Positions 8,820 through 17,288 of a DNA stretch of 64,000 nucleotides are shown piece by piece. How positions within the stretch are numbered: position 1 is the first letter of the stretch; every line of letters starts with the position of its first letter. Both the position numbers and the translations under genes were made by a program. A model generated the notes under the pieces. It saw only the letters and a program-made list of their open reading frames with translations, was not told where the DNA came from and did not search any database. The DNA comes from Lentzea kentuckyensis (GTDB lineage Bacteria > Actinomycetota > Actinomycetes > Mycobacteriales > Pseudonocardiaceae). Location of the stretch: assembly GCF_002150765.1 (NCBI RefSeq), contig NZ_MUYM01000067.1, forward strand, positions 1 to 64,000, read 5' to 3'.

Positions 8820-8829
8820 ACGCCCCACC

Positions 8830-10215
8830 TTACGGACGACCGGGTAGGCGCAACGTGAACAGGGCCCCGCCTTCGGGGGCTCTGCCCGCCGTGGCCGTGC
8901 CGCCGTGCCGTTGTGCCACCTGCTTGACGATGGCGAGTCCGAGGCCGGAACCCGGCAGGGTCCGCGCCTCGGACGATCGGTAGAACCGCTCGAAAACGTG
9001 AGGTAGATCGGCGTCCGCGATACCGGGACCCGCGTCCGCCACCTCCAGCACGGCACTGCCGTCGCCCACCTGACGGACGTTCAGCCGCACCGCTGAACCC
9101 GAGGGACTGAACTTCACCGCGTTGTCGAGGAGGTTCAGCACCGCGCGCTCGAGAGCACTGGAATCACCCAGAAGTGTCCACGGTTGCAGCTGCACGTCGA
9201 ACGTGACGTTCGAGGCGCGTCGGCGCGCGCGGTCCAGAGACCGTTCTACCACCTCGACGAGGTCTACGGGCTCGTGCACCACCTGCGGGGCGTCCTCACG
9301 GGCCAGTTCGACCAGGTCACCGATCAGTGTGGTCAGTTCGTCGATCTGGGCGCGCACGTCCGACTGGATCTCCTGCTTGTCCTCTTCGGACAGCGTGGGT
9401 GAATTCGGACGTTCCGACGCCAGCAACAGCTCCAGGTTGGTGCGCATGGAAGTCAACGGCGTGCGCAGCTCGTGGCCCGCGTCGGCGACCAACCGGCGTT
9501 GGCGTTCCTGGGACTCCGCGACCGCGCCGAGCATGGCGTTGAAGCTGTGCGTAAGGCGCGCGAGCTCGTCGTCACCCGAAACCGGTATCGGCGTCAGGTC
9601 ACCCGTGTTCGCGACACGTTCGGTGGCCTCTGTCAGCCGTTGCACCGGACGCAGACCCGTGCGCGCGACAGCCGTGCCCGCGATGGCCGCGAGCAGCACG
9701 CCGGCACCACCGATGAGCAGCAGCACCACGCTGAGCTTGGCCAGCGTCGTCCGTTGCGGTTCCATCGACTGGGCGATGATCACCGCCTGGCCCGGCGCGT
9801 ACTTGACGGCGATGACCCGCGACTCGGTCTTGTGGTCGGTCCACAGGAAGTCGGAGCGCTCGCCCTGCGCGACGTCCCAGGCCTCCTCGACCGTCGGCGG
9901 CCGCTCGGAGCCCTTGGGGTAGAGGATCTGCCCGGTGCTCGCCTGCAACAGGCCCATCTTCACGTCACCGGCCGCGAGGAACGCCGCCGGGAAGTTCTCG
10001 ACCTCGTCCGGCGTCGTGACCTTGCCGCCGGTCGCCACGGTGGCCGCGCGCGAACGCAGGCTGTCGTCCAAGGCGTCGTACACGCCCTTGCGGACGATCA
10101 TGTAGGCGCCGAACGACACCAGCGCGACGGCTCCGGCGACGCAGAACGCCGCGAGCCAGGTGACCCGAGCCCGCAGCGACGCCCTCTGCAGCCGCCCCTG
10201 GGTTTCGAAGATCAC
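8830..10215 (-). CDS. sensor histidine kinase, MprB-like
   Basis: A 461-aa membrane kinase with one helix near residues 17-40, an extracytoplasmic sensor of about 130 residues, and a second helix (LLLIGGAGVLLAAIAG). HAMP, the HisKA dimerisation helix with His248 in AGHELRTPL, and a HATPase_c domain with the N box (LNLLDNAVKFSP) and G boxes (DAGPGI, GSGLGLAIV) follow. The GTG start overlaps the response regulator stop by 4 bp, so the two are coupled partners. The architecture matches MprB and related envelope-stress kinases. The signal is unknown. Confidence 0.93.
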   Translation of the reverse strand: MIFETQGRLQRASLRARVTWLAAFCVAGAVALVSFGAYMIVRKGVYDALDDSLRSRAATVATGGKVTTPDEVENFPAAFLAAGDVKMGLLQASTGQILYPKGSERPPTVEEAWDVAQGERSDFLWTDHKTESRVIAVKYAPGQAVIIAQSMEPQRTTLAKLSVVLLLIGGAGVLLAAIAGTAVARTGLRPVQRLTEATERVANTGDLTPIPVSGDDELARLTHSFNAMLGAVAESQERQRRLVADAGHELRTPLTSMRTNLELLLASERPNSPTLSEEDKQEIQSDVRAQIDELTTLIGDLVELAREDAPQVVHEPVDLVEVVERSLDRARRRASNVTFDVQLQPWTLLGDSSALERAVLNLLDNAVKFSPSGSAVRLNVRQVGDGSAVLEVADAGPGIADADLPHVFERFYRSSEARTLPGSGLGLAIVKQVAQRHGGTATAGRAPEGGALFTLRLPGRP

Positions 10216-10907
10216 GGAGGGGTCTCCCGCAGGACGTAGCCCACCCCCCGCACCGTGTGCAGCAGCCTCGGCTCGCCATCCGCCTCCGTCTTGCGGCGCA
10301 GGTAGCCGACGTAGACCTCGAGTGCGTTGCCCGAGGTCGGGAAGTCGTATCCCCACACGTCCTCCAGGATGCGGCTGCGAGTCAGCACCTGGCGCGGGTG
10401 CGCCAGCAGGAGCTCGAGCAGCGCGAACTCGGTGCGGGTGAGGCTGATGGAGCGTTCGCCGCGGCGGACGTCCCTGGTGGACGGGTCCAGCTCCAGGTCG
10501 GCGAACTTGAGCACGGCGGCGGACTGCTGAGCGGCGTCGTCGTCGTGGGCGGCGCGGCGCAGCAGGGCGCGGAGCCTCGCCAGCAACTCCTCCAGCGCGA
10601 ACGGCTTGGGGAGGTAGTCGTCGGCACCGGCGTCCAACCCGGACACGCGGTCGCTCACGGCGTCCCGCGCGGTCAGCACGAGGATCGGCAGGTCGTCACC
10701 GGTGCTGCGCAACCTGCGGCACACCTCGAGACCGTCCAGCCGCGGCATCATCACGTCGAGCACCATCGCGTCCGGCCTGGCGGCGGTCACCGACTCCAGG
10801 GCCTGCATGCCGTCGCCGGCAGTCTCGACCTGGTAGCCGTTGAACTGGAGCGAGCGGCGGAGTGACTCCCTGACCGCCCGGTCGTCGTCGACAACGAGGA
10901 TGCGCAT
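10212..10907 (-). CDS. OmpR-family response regulator, MprA-like
   Basis: A 231-aa response regulator. The receiver domain has the acidic pocket DDD at residues 7-9, the phospho-acceptor Asp51 in VLDVMMP, and Lys in LPKPF. The C-terminal winged helix (about 130-231) carries the OmpR/PhoB signature RTEFALLELLLAHPRQVLTR and DVWGYDFPTSGNALEVYVGYLRRK. It is the first gene of an operon with the kinase and probably lepB. Resemblance to MprA suggests envelope-stress control, but only the family is certain. Confidence 0.94.
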   Translation of the reverse strand: MRILVVDDDRAVRESLRRSLQFNGYQVETAGDGMQALESVTAARPDAMVLDVMMPRLDGLEVCRRLRSTGDDLPILVLTARDAVSDRVSGLDAGADDYLPKPFALEELLARLRALLRRAAHDDDAAQQSAAVLKFADLELDPSTRDVRRGERSISLTRTEFALLELLLAHPRQVLTRSRILEDVWGYDFPTSGNALEVYVGYLRRKTEADGEPRLLHTVRGVGYVLRETPP

Positions 10908-10986
10908 GGGGGCAGTCTTGCCGAGGGATCTGAGAGGCGCCTGAGAAGGGCCTCAACTGCGGGTGTGAGTGCAGCGTTAGTTTCTG

Positions 10987-11598
10987 CTAGCCCTCCAAGC
11001 CACGCGCGACAGGTGCGTTCCACTTACGCCAGAGCGCAATCAGCCTGATGGTGATGATTATTGACGCACCGGTCAGCGCGACCAGGTCTTTCGGCAGTTT
11101 CGCCCATTCACCCACTGCGACGACGACCGCACCGGCAAGGGCTGCGACAGCGTAGATCTCTCTCCTCAGAACCAGTGGAATTTCTCGGAGGAGGAGGTCA
11201 CGCACTGCGCCACCACCGATACCTGTCGTCATACCGATGAGACACGCCGCGTACGGGGTCGCACCGAGAGCGAGCGCGGTGGTGGTGCCCGACGTGACGA
11301 ACAGACCGAGCCCCACGGCGTCCAGCAGCAGCACGGACCGGCGGAGCTTCGCGACCTGCGGGTGGAACCAGAAGACGATCAGGCCCGTACCGCCGGCGAC
11401 CAGCAGGTACGGCCAGTTCCGCAGGCTCGTCGGCGGGTGCACGCCCAGCAGGACGTCCCGGATGATGCCGCCGCCCAGCGCCGTGGTGAGCGCCAGGATG
11501 ATCACGCCGAACACGTCGAGGCGAGCGCGGACCGCCGCCACCGCCCCGGAGGCGGCGAACACGGCGATCCCGATCAGCTCCAGGACGATGAGCAGCAC
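10987..11598 (-). CDS. TRIC-type (UPF0126/YicG-like) membrane channel protein
   Basis: A 203-aa protein with about seven predicted helices arranged as two repeats, each with the family glycine motif (LGGGIIRDVLLG and IGGGAVRDLLLREIP). The family covers prokaryotic trimeric intracellular cation channels and was also annotated as a putative glycine transporter, so the substrate is open. GTG 11598 was chosen because VLLIVLELIGIAVFA matches the usual start of this family; the frame is open further upstream but runs into the preceding gene. No clear ribosome site is seen. Confidence 0.85.
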   Translation of the reverse strand: MLLIVLELIGIAVFAASGAVAAVRARLDVFGVIILALTTALGGGIIRDVLLGVHPPTSLRNWPYLLVAGGTGLIVFWFHPQVAKLRRSVLLLDAVGLGLFVTSGTTTALALGATPYAACLIGMTTGIGGGAVRDLLLREIPLVLRREIYAVAALAGAVVVAVGEWAKLPKDLVALTGASIIITIRLIALWRKWNAPVARGLEG

Positions 11599-11617
11599 GA
11601 ACAGAGAGAATAGTTGC

Positions 11618-12601
11618 TCAACGCGGTGGCGCCGCTCGACGGTAACCGGCCTCCAGGCGGCCGCCCGCCGACTCCAGAACGCGCTCCACGACCCTGATGA
11701 ACCGCTCGGCGCCCTCGCCCCGCACCAAAGCGCGGTAGGAGTCCACGAGCTCGTCCTCCTTGGCATCGCGCAGCCGCCGCAGCAGCCACTTCCCGTGCCC
11801 GAGCCACCTGTTCTCGACGACCAGCGCCAACTCCCCGACGCAGGTCAGCAGCCGTGCGGCGACGAAAAGCCGTTCGTCCTCGTCCCGTGCCCCGATGAGA
11901 TCTTCCAGCAGGTCGGTGGTGCCGTACCGGCGGTCTTCCAGCTCCGTGACGGTCGCGAGTGGAGGGCCGGCATCGAGCAGAGCGCGCGCCTCGGTCCTCA
12001 TGCGCACACCGGTGCCGTCGGCGTCGAGCATGAGGAAACCCTCGGCGCACATGTGCAGCAACGGAGGACGCCGGCCCTCCGTGTCACGGGCGACGAAGTC
12101 CTGGAACGACTCGATCGTGTGGCAGAACAGCTCGACGGGCCAGCCGCGGTGTTCCAGCGTCTCGCGGAACGCGCCGGGCAGGTCGTCGACGATCACGACC
12201 ATGTCCAGGTCCGAGTTCGCCGTGTAGGTGCCGGCCGCCACGCTGCCGCCGAGGAACGCCGCGGTCGCCAGCGGGTACCGGATGTCCAGCAGGTCACGGG
12301 CGACCTGCACCGGGTCCTTGTCCCAGTCCAGCGGATACCCGGTGACGTAGTAGTCCTGGTCAGGGTCCAGCGGGCCGAGCACCCGTTCGACCTGCGGGCG
12401 GATCTCCTGGCCGACCTCGTGCAGGTCGACCAGCCACGGGTTGTCCTCGGCGGCGAAGAGCGGTCTGATCGCCAGGAACTGCGCGCGGGAGATGTCCCGC
12501 ACGCTGACCGGCGGCCCGCTGCGCCGTTTCGCATAGCCCTTCAGGCGCCAACCCATGTTGTCGCCATAGGCATGCCTTACCTCGTCCTGGTCCCCCGCCA
12601 C
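11618..12601 (-). CDS. nucleotidyltransferase-fold protein
   Basis: About 327 aa with a Pol-beta/MNT-type nucleotidyltransferase core in the middle: GGSVAAGTYTANSDLDMVVI, that is, the GS motif followed by a D-x-D pair. This is the ATP- and metal-binding site in aminoglycoside adenylyltransferases and related enzymes. The N-terminal 90 residues and the C-terminal helical part were not recognised. The substrate is unknown; antibiotic modification is one possibility only. The start is uncertain: GTG 12601 keeps G/C-rich third positions, ATG 12556 (MGWRLKGYAK) is a shorter alternative and GTG 12634 a longer one. Confidence 0.7.
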   Translation of the reverse strand: MAGDQDEVRHAYGDNMGWRLKGYAKRRSGPPVSVRDISRAQFLAIRPLFAAEDNPWLVDLHEVGQEIRPQVERVLGPLDPDQDYYVTGYPLDWDKDPVQVARDLLDIRYPLATAAFLGGSVAAGTYTANSDLDMVVIVDDLPGAFRETLEHRGWPVELFCHTIESFQDFVARDTEGRRPPLLHMCAEGFLMLDADGTGVRMRTEARALLDAGPPLATVTELEDRRYGTTDLLEDLIGARDEDERLFVAARLLTCVGELALVVENRWLGHGKWLLRRLRDAKEDELVDSYRALVRGEGAERFIRVVERVLESAGGRLEAGYRRAAPPR

Positions 12602-12667
12602 GCCTTCATTCTTACCCGGCGGGAGCGTTGACACGAATTCAGCCGTTCAGTCCTTTGTGGACGATCG

Positions 12668-13825
12668 TCAGAAGAAGTCGGCCATCCGGGGCACGCCGGA
12701 CGCGCCGACGAGCTGGTCCAGCACCACCGCGTCGGCCGGGTCACCCTCCAGCAAACCCGCGCGCCGCAAGGCATGCGTGTTCTGCGCGCCGGAGAACCAC
12801 GGGCCGAGCGCCCGCGCGTGCAGCCGCACGGCACCGGTGCCGCCGGGTTCGACGCGCACTGCCCCGCCCTCGACGACGATCCGGTGCAGGCCCGCGTGCC
12901 ACGGCGCGTGCTCGTCGATGACCTCCAGGTCCACGGCGGCGTTCGCGAGGCGCGGCCAGCCGCGGGCGGCCACGGCGGCGGGCAGGTCGACGACGCGCAG
13001 CATCCAGGTCGAGGTCCACACCGAGTAGCGAAACGGGGTGGCCCCGAGGAAGTTCAGCGTCGCCGGATCGGTGATCCGCAGGTCGATCGCCTCCAGCGTG
13101 CCCGCCCAGGACGCCAGCGAGGCGAGGAGGTTCAGCTGGGCCTCGACGTCGACGCCGATGAGGTCGTAGACCTTCAACCGGCCCATGTCCCCACCGGACG
13201 CACGCTCGGCGGTCAGGTACCCGCGCAGGCCGTTCGGGCCGGGCAGCACGCTGACCAGGTCCATCTCGAGCACCTTCGCGACGTCGATCCTCGGCGGGCG
13301 GCGATCGGCCATGCCGTCGATGGTCCGCGCCACCTCCAGGTAGCAGTCGTGCAGCGCGGTGAGATCGCTCTTGTCCGCCGGGCGCGAAGGTATCCGCTCG
13401 GCAGGCCGGGGAACCGACAGCAACCTGTCCATCGGCAGCTCGACCCACTCGAAGACTCCGGCCCGCTCCCATCCGCGTCCCCGGTAGAGCGTCGGCACGG
13501 TCGCGTAGAGGACCGACAGCGCCTGACCGTGCTCTCGCATGGCGGACAGCGAAGCGTCGAGCAACGCGTTCGCGATCCCCCGCCCGCGGTAGGCCCCGTC
13601 GACGGCGACGCCGCCGATCCCGCCCATGGGAACGGCGGCGCCGCCGTAGAACTGTGCGTACTCACCGATGCCGAGCACACCGGCGACCCGTCCGTCGATC
13701 TCGGCGACCAGTCCGTGCGTACCGGGCCTCAGCAACGGTCCGGACGGCTCTGCCCCGTTGAACGCGACCTTGCGCAGCCGGAACACGGCGTCGCGGTCGT
13801 CCTCGGTGTATTCACGGATGTGCAC
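12668..13825 (-). CDS. Eis-like GNAT acetyltransferase with SCP2-like C-terminal domain
   Basis: A 385-aa protein with the three-part Eis layout. An N-terminal GNAT domain has the acetyl-CoA motif GGVAVDGAYRGRGIANALL, then comes a second GNAT-like region, and the C-terminal part resembles a sterol-carrier SCP2 fold. Like Eis it ends in a hydrophobic aromatic residue (MADFF), where the family places the carboxylate near the active site. Eis enzymes acetylate amines, including aminoglycosides and lysines; the substrate here is not known. GTG 13825 is preferred; TTG 13831 is possible. It lies 10 bp after the dehydrogenase gene. Confidence 0.88.
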   Translation of the reverse strand: MHIREYTEDDRDAVFRLRKVAFNGAEPSGPLLRPGTHGLVAEIDGRVAGVLGIGEYAQFYGGAAVPMGGIGGVAVDGAYRGRGIANALLDASLSAMREHGQALSVLYATVPTLYRGRGWERAGVFEWVELPMDRLLSVPRPAERIPSRPADKSDLTALHDCYLEVARTIDGMADRRPPRIDVAKVLEMDLVSVLPGPNGLRGYLTAERASGGDMGRLKVYDLIGVDVEAQLNLLASLASWAGTLEAIDLRITDPATLNFLGATPFRYSVWTSTWMLRVVDLPAAVAARGWPRLANAAVDLEVIDEHAPWHAGLHRIVVEGGAVRVEPGGTGAVRLHARALGPWFSGAQNTHALRRAGLLEGDPADAVVLDQLVGASGVPRMADFF

Positions 13826-13835
13826 GGACAACTAT

Positions 13836-14651
13836 CTACCAGGAAAAGAAGCCCTGACCCGTCTTCTTTCCCAGCTCATTGCGGGCGACCTTGTCCCGCA
13901 ACAACCGCGGCGGGGAGAACCGCGGTCCCAGCTCGGCCGCGAGGTGCTCGGCGATCGCCAGCCGGACGTCGAGCCCGACCAGGTCGGTGAGCTCCAGCGG
14001 GCCCATCGGCCAGCGGTAACCGAGCTTCATGCCGGTGTCGATGTCCGCGGCGGAGGCGACACCCTCCTCCAGCATGCGGATCGCTTCCAGGCCAACGGCG
14101 ACACCCAGCCGGGACGTCGCGAACCCCGGGGCGTCGCGCACCTCGATGACGGTCTTTCCCCACTGTTCGGCCCAGGTGCGCACCTTGGCCACGTTCGCGG
14201 GGTCGACGCCCTCGTGGTGCACGAGCTCGACGAGCTGCTGCACCGGGACGGGGTTGAAGAAGTGCATGCCCAGCACGCGTTCACCGGGCAGACCGGCGGC
14301 GATCTCGGCGATCGACAGCGAGGACGTGTTGGACGCGAGGATCGCCCGCGGGCACTTCGCCGCCGCGTCGCCCAGCACCTTCTGCTTGAGCGGCACGTTC
14401 TCCGGCACGGCCTCGACGACCAGTTCCGCGTCCGCCGGCAGCTCGCCGGTCCGCAGATTCGCGAACGCCGCCTCGGCGTCGGCGAGCTTGCTCTTCTCCT
14501 GCGCCCTGTCGAGCGACCGCCGGACGGCGAGCCTGCCCTGTTCGACGCGGTCGGCGTCGGCCTCCGCGAGCGTCACCTCGTGGCCGTTGGCCAGGAGGAC
14601 GTGGGCGATGCCCGCGCCCATCGTGCCGCCGCCGATGACGACAGCCTTCAC
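13836..14651 (-). CDS. 3-hydroxyacyl-CoA dehydrogenase family protein
   Basis: A 271-aa NAD-dependent dehydrogenase. The N-terminal Rossmann fold starts VVIGGGTMGAGIAHVLL. Catalytic features include the SNTSSLSI loop and the His in GMHFFNPVP, paired with the Glu in VELVHHEG. The C-terminal helical domain contains GFATSRL, MLEEGVAS and ELTDLVGLDV, and the protein ends KTGQGFFSW, typical of FadB2/Hbd proteins. It would oxidise (S)-3-hydroxyacyl-CoA in fatty acid breakdown or reduce acetoacetyl-CoA. GTG 14651 overlaps the upstream EthD-type gene stop by 4 bp. Confidence 0.92.
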   Translation of the reverse strand: MKAVVIGGGTMGAGIAHVLLANGHEVTLAEADADRVEQGRLAVRRSLDRAQEKSKLADAEAAFANLRTGELPADAELVVEAVPENVPLKQKVLGDAAAKCPRAILASNTSSLSIAEIAAGLPGERVLGMHFFNPVPVQQLVELVHHEGVDPANVAKVRTWAEQWGKTVIEVRDAPGFATSRLGVAVGLEAIRMLEEGVASAADIDTGMKLGYRWPMGPLELTDLVGLDVRLAIAEHLAAELGPRFSPPRLLRDKVARNELGKKTGQGFFSW

Positions 14652-14965
14652 GAGACGACCTCGGCGCTGAACATCGCCACCAGCTCCATGCCGCCGATCT
14701 CGGTGAGGTTGGCGCCGGACGAGGCCCACTCGGGCGTCTGGAAGGCGGCCTTCATCGATTCCACGGACTCGAAGTACAGCTCGGCGATCAGGTACGGCTC
14801 GGTGTCCCCGAGGAACCCGGCCAGGAAGACCCGCTGCACCTTGGCGACCTCGGCGCGCACGAGTCCCGGCACCGAGTCGGCGATCGGCAGATGCGTGCCG
14901 AAGTACTTCTCGTCGAAGCCCTCGGGGTCGGCGGGCTTCTTGTACAGCGCGATGTACTTGATCAT
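14648..14965 (-). CDS. EthD-family protein
   Basis: A 105-aa ferredoxin-like alpha+beta barrel protein: MIKYIALYKKPADPEGFDE, then a HLPIADSVPGL segment typical of EthD proteins, and a C-terminal FQTPEWA stretch. EthD proteins accompany oxidation pathways, but their exact role is poorly known. It is translationally coupled to the hydroxyacyl-CoA dehydrogenase, so the two probably act in one catabolic step. ATG 14965 follows GAGGACGG. Confidence 0.88.
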   Translation of the reverse strand: MIKYIALYKKPADPEGFDEKYFGTHLPIADSVPGLVRAEVAKVQRVFLAGFLGDTEPYLIAELYFESVESMKAAFQTPEWASSGANLTEIGGMELVAMFSAEVVS

Positions 14966-15027
14966 GTGACACCGTCCTCCTCGACTCGCCGAGCACTGTA
15001 ACGCCCGGAGCACCCGGCGGGCTGAGG

Positions 15028-15033
15028 CACGAT
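15028..15033 (+). promoter_or_regulatory. -10-like CACGAT, candidate leaderless promoter
   Basis: CACGAT ends 6 nt before GTG 15040, the spacing expected if transcription starts at the start codon. The surrounding TGAGGCACGATGGTG recurs before the gene at 45316. Confidence 0.45.
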
Positions 15034-15039
15034 GGTGAC

Positions 15040-15687
15040 GTGCGGATCATCCTGCTGCGCCACGGTCAGAGCCTCGGCAACGTCGACGAGCTCGCCTACT
15101 GCCGCGTCCCCGACCACGCCCTCCCGCTCACCGAGCTGGGCGAACAGCAGGCCACGGCGGCCGGCACCACGATCAGGGAGCTGATCGGTACCGGACCGGT
15201 GGCGGCTTACGTGTCGCCCTACACGCGCACGCGGCGGACGTTCGACCTGCTCGGCGTGCGAGCCGAACGCATCGTGCACGAGCCACGGCTGCGAGAGCAG
15301 GACTGGGGCAACCTCCAGGACCCGACCGAGCAGGAGATGCTCAAGCACCAACGGCACGCGTTCGGGCACTTCTTCTTCCGGCTGCCCAACGGCGAGTCGG
15401 GCGCGGACGTGGACGACCGGCTGGCCGCGTTCATCGACGGGCTCGAAGTCCGGCTGCACAAGGACGAGGCGCATCCCAAGACGGTGCTGATCGTGTCGCA
15501 CGGTCTGACGATCAGGTTGCTGTGCCGCAGGTTGTTCGACTGGAGCATCGAGCTGTTCGAGTCACTGTCCAACGTGGACACCTGCGAGAACCGCGTGCTC
15601 GACCACGACGGCACGGGGTGGAGGCTGGACCGCCCCTTCGACCAGTGGCGCGACTCACCGGACGGGACGGTCCAGCGCCCGGCCTAG
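15040..15687 (+). CDS. histidine phosphatase superfamily (phosphoglycerate-mutase-like) protein
   Basis: A 215-aa branch-1 histidine phosphatase. The catalytic LLRHGQS (His8) opens the protein, SPYTRTRRTFDLL supplies the second Arg motif, and IVSHGLTIRLL holds the second catalytic His. The conserved acid appears to be in REQDWGNLQ. Such enzymes dephosphorylate metabolites; the substrate cannot be read from sequence. It lacks a Shine-Dalgarno sequence, and a -10-like hexamer ends 6 nt before the GTG, so the message may be leaderless. Confidence 0.9.
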   Translation: MRIILLRHGQSLGNVDELAYCRVPDHALPLTELGEQQATAAGTTIRELIGTGPVAAYVSPYTRTRRTFDLLGVRAERIVHEPRLREQDWGNLQDPTEQEMLKHQRHAFGHFFFRLPNGESGADVDDRLAAFIDGLEVRLHKDEAHPKTVLIVSHGLTIRLLCRRLFDWSIELFESLSNVDTCENRVLDHDGTGWRLDRPFDQWRDSPDGTVQRPA

Positions 15688-15713
15688 AGCAGTCCTCGCT
15701 TGTCCATGAACGG

Positions 15714-15875
15714 TCAGAGGAGGCCGCGCTTGTAGGCGGCGACCAGCCGTCGAGGTACGAGGAGTTCCTTGCCGTCCAACGTCCTGACGGTCACGAGGTC
15801 CGGCGCGGTGGCCTTCCACTGCGAACGCCGGTGACGCGTGTTGGACCGGGACGTCTTGCGCTTGGGGACGGCCAT
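15714..15875 (-). CDS. rpmF: 50S ribosomal protein L32, cysteine-free paralogue
   Basis: A 53-aa L32 with the family start MAVPKRKTSRSNTRHRRSQW. It has no cysteine, whereas zinc-binding L32 carries two CxxC pairs in its C-terminal half; here that region reads TVRTLDGKELLVPRRLV. It is the last gene of a three-gene operon after the COG0523 protein and L31, driven from the Zur-box region at about 17.03 kb. Its start overlaps the L31 stop by one base (TGATG). Confidence 0.93.
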   Translation of the reverse strand: MAVPKRKTSRSNTRHRRSQWKATAPDLVTVRTLDGKELLVPRRLVAAYKRGLL

Positions 15876-16126
15876 CAGCGCTCTCGCTTTCCGTAGCGGC
15901 GGTTGAACTTCTCGACCCGGCCCGCGGTGTCCACGAGTCGTTGTGTGCCCGTCCAGAACGGGTGCGAGTCGGCGGTGATGTCGACGACCAGCAGCGGGTA
16001 GCTGTTGCCGTCCTCCCACTCGATGGTCCGGCTGGACGTCGCCGTCGAGCGGGTCAGGAACGTCTTGCCGGTGGACGCGTCCTGGAAGACGACGGGGTGG
16101 TAGTCGGGGTGGATTCCGGGCTTCAC
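15875..16126 (-). CDS. rpmE2: 50S ribosomal protein L31 type B, cysteine-free
   Basis: An 83-aa type B L31: KPGIHPDYHPVVFQD, SADSHPFWTG-like ITADSHPFWTGT, and the basic end FNRRYGKR. No cysteine is present; the zinc-binding L31 type carries a CxxC. In characterised bacteria the type B form replaces the zinc form under zinc limitation and frees zinc. The GTG start overlaps the stop of the COG0523 gene (GTGA). Confidence 0.94.
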   Translation of the reverse strand: MKPGIHPDYHPVVFQDASTGKTFLTRSTATSSRTIEWEDGNSYPLLVVDITADSHPFWTGTQRLVDTAGRVEKFNRRYGKRER

Positions 16127-17007
16127 ATCTCCAGCTTTCGGATCGAGTCCACGAAGGACAGTTCGTCGTCGGTGAGCAGCGCGCCTTCGAAGGCCCCGGT
16201 GATGGTGTCCGGTTCGCCCAAGGTGATCGCCACGATCTGCGTGGTCTTGCCGTCACGCGGGCCGCCTTCGCCGACGTGCATGCCGCAGCCCGCCGATTCC
16301 AGGTGCAGCGCGATCTCCGGCTCGTCCGCGACCCAGAGCCGGCCGCGCGAGCGCACGACCGTGCCGTCGAGCAACGAGTCGAGCGCGTCGTTGAGGCGGG
16401 CCGGGTGGAACGGCCGATCCGCCGTGAAAACCGCTGTCGAGACACCGCATTCGGGCGCGAGCGGCATCATCCGCGGGCGCGTGCTCTTGCACACGACCAC
16501 GGTCTCGGGTGTGCAGCGATGCGCTCCGGGTGCCAGCCGGTCGAGCACGGCCAGCGTCCGTTCGTCCGCATCTCCTTGCAGCACCAGCACATCCGCCGCT
16601 TCGGCCTGTGCGACGACCACCTGCGCCACCGTGCGCTGGTCACTGGTCATGGACGCGTCGCTCAGCGCGTCGTCCAGCCAGCTCTCCGCGTCGATCACGG
16701 TGATCACGCACTCGACGTCCACGCCGAGGTTGCGGCGCACGGCGTCTGGTTCGAGCAACGGGTCCAGGTGCAGCACGACCGTGTGCCCGGCGAGCGTCTC
16801 GAGGAGTTCCCTCAGGTCCTCTCGCACGGTGCACGACACACAGTTGTGCAGCAGGTCCACCTCGGTCGCGATGCCGTCGACCCAGCGCCGGACGCACGTT
16901 TCCGCAGCTACGTGACGTACGAGCACCGAACCGGGCCGGTCGCGCCACACCCGCACGGCGACGTCGTGGTCCACCAGCCCCGCCACCATGACGACAACGG
17001 TTTCCAT
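16123..17007 (-). CDS. COG0523 (CobW/ZigA/Mrf-like) protein with degenerate P-loop
   Basis: A 294-aa protein of the COG0523 metallochaperone group. It keeps the region corresponding to the metal-binding CxCC motif (NCVSCTVREDL, Cys56 and Cys59), DPLLEPDAVRRNLG, CVITVIDAESW and the CobW C-terminal domain (RGRLWVAD, GKTTQIVAITLG). The N-terminal Walker A (normally GxxGxGKT) is missing and reads VAGLVDHDVAV, so GTP binding is doubtful. In mycobacteria a COG0523 protein, Mrf, is encoded with the cysteine-free ribosomal proteins and promotes zinc-dependent ribosome hibernation; the same role is a reasonable inference here. First gene of the minus-strand operon; TACGGT (17016-17021) lies 8 nt before its ATG. 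Confidence 0.85.
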   Translation of the reverse strand: METVVVMVAGLVDHDVAVRVWRDRPGSVLVRHVAAETCVRRWVDGIATEVDLLHNCVSCTVREDLRELLETLAGHTVVLHLDPLLEPDAVRRNLGVDVECVITVIDAESWLDDALSDASMTSDQRTVAQVVVAQAEAADVLVLQGDADERTLAVLDRLAPGAHRCTPETVVVCKSTRPRMMPLAPECGVSTAVFTADRPFHPARLNDALDSLLDGTVVRSRGRLWVADEPEIALHLESAGCGMHVGEGGPRDGKTTQIVAITLGEPDTITGAFEGALLTDDELSFVDSIRKLEM

Positions 17008-17022
17008 GTTGAGGTACCGTAG

Positions 17023-17044
17023 TTGAAAATGGATGTCGTTTCAA
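17023..17044. promoter_or_regulatory. Zur-box-like palindrome controlling both ribosomal operons
   Basis: TTGAAA-N10-TTTCAA in the 50-bp gap between the divergent COG0523 and L28 starts. The left side reads TGAAAATG, the core of actinobacterial Zur boxes, and the gene content is the classical Zur regulon. The spacing is somewhat longer than the simplest 15-bp Zur palindrome. Zinc-dependent repression of both directions is inferred. Confidence 0.7.
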
Positions 17045-17057
17045 ACAGGAGGTGTGC

Positions 17058-17288
17058 ATGCGCTGCCAGCTGACCGGCCGTGAGCCGGGCTTCGGCAACC
17101 GCGTCTCGCATTCGCAACGCAAGACCCGGCGCCGGTGGAACCCGAACGTCCAGCGCAAGCGGTACTTCGTGCCGTCGCTGAACCGGTTCGTGACGCTGAC
17201 GCTGTCCGCGAAGGGCATCAAGACCGTCGACAAGCTGGGCATCGAGGCCACCGTGGCCCGGCTCCGCGCGCAGGGAGTGAAGGTCTGA
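17058..17288 (+). CDS. rpmB: 50S ribosomal protein L28, zinc-independent paralogue
   Basis: A 76-aa L28: REPGFGNRVSHSQRKTRRRW and FVTLTLSAKGIKTVDK are family hallmarks. Only one cysteine remains at the N-terminus (MRCQLTG), where the zinc form has a CxxC pair. A textbook AGGAGG (17047-17052) precedes ATG 17058 by 5 nt. It heads the plus-strand operon L28-L33-S14-S18, which faces the putative Zur box; the operon order matches the alternative ribosomal operon of mycobacteria closely. Confidence 0.95.
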   Translation: MRCQLTGREPGFGNRVSHSQRKTRRRWNPNVQRKRYFVPSLNRFVTLTLSAKGIKTVDKLGIEATVARLRAQGVKV

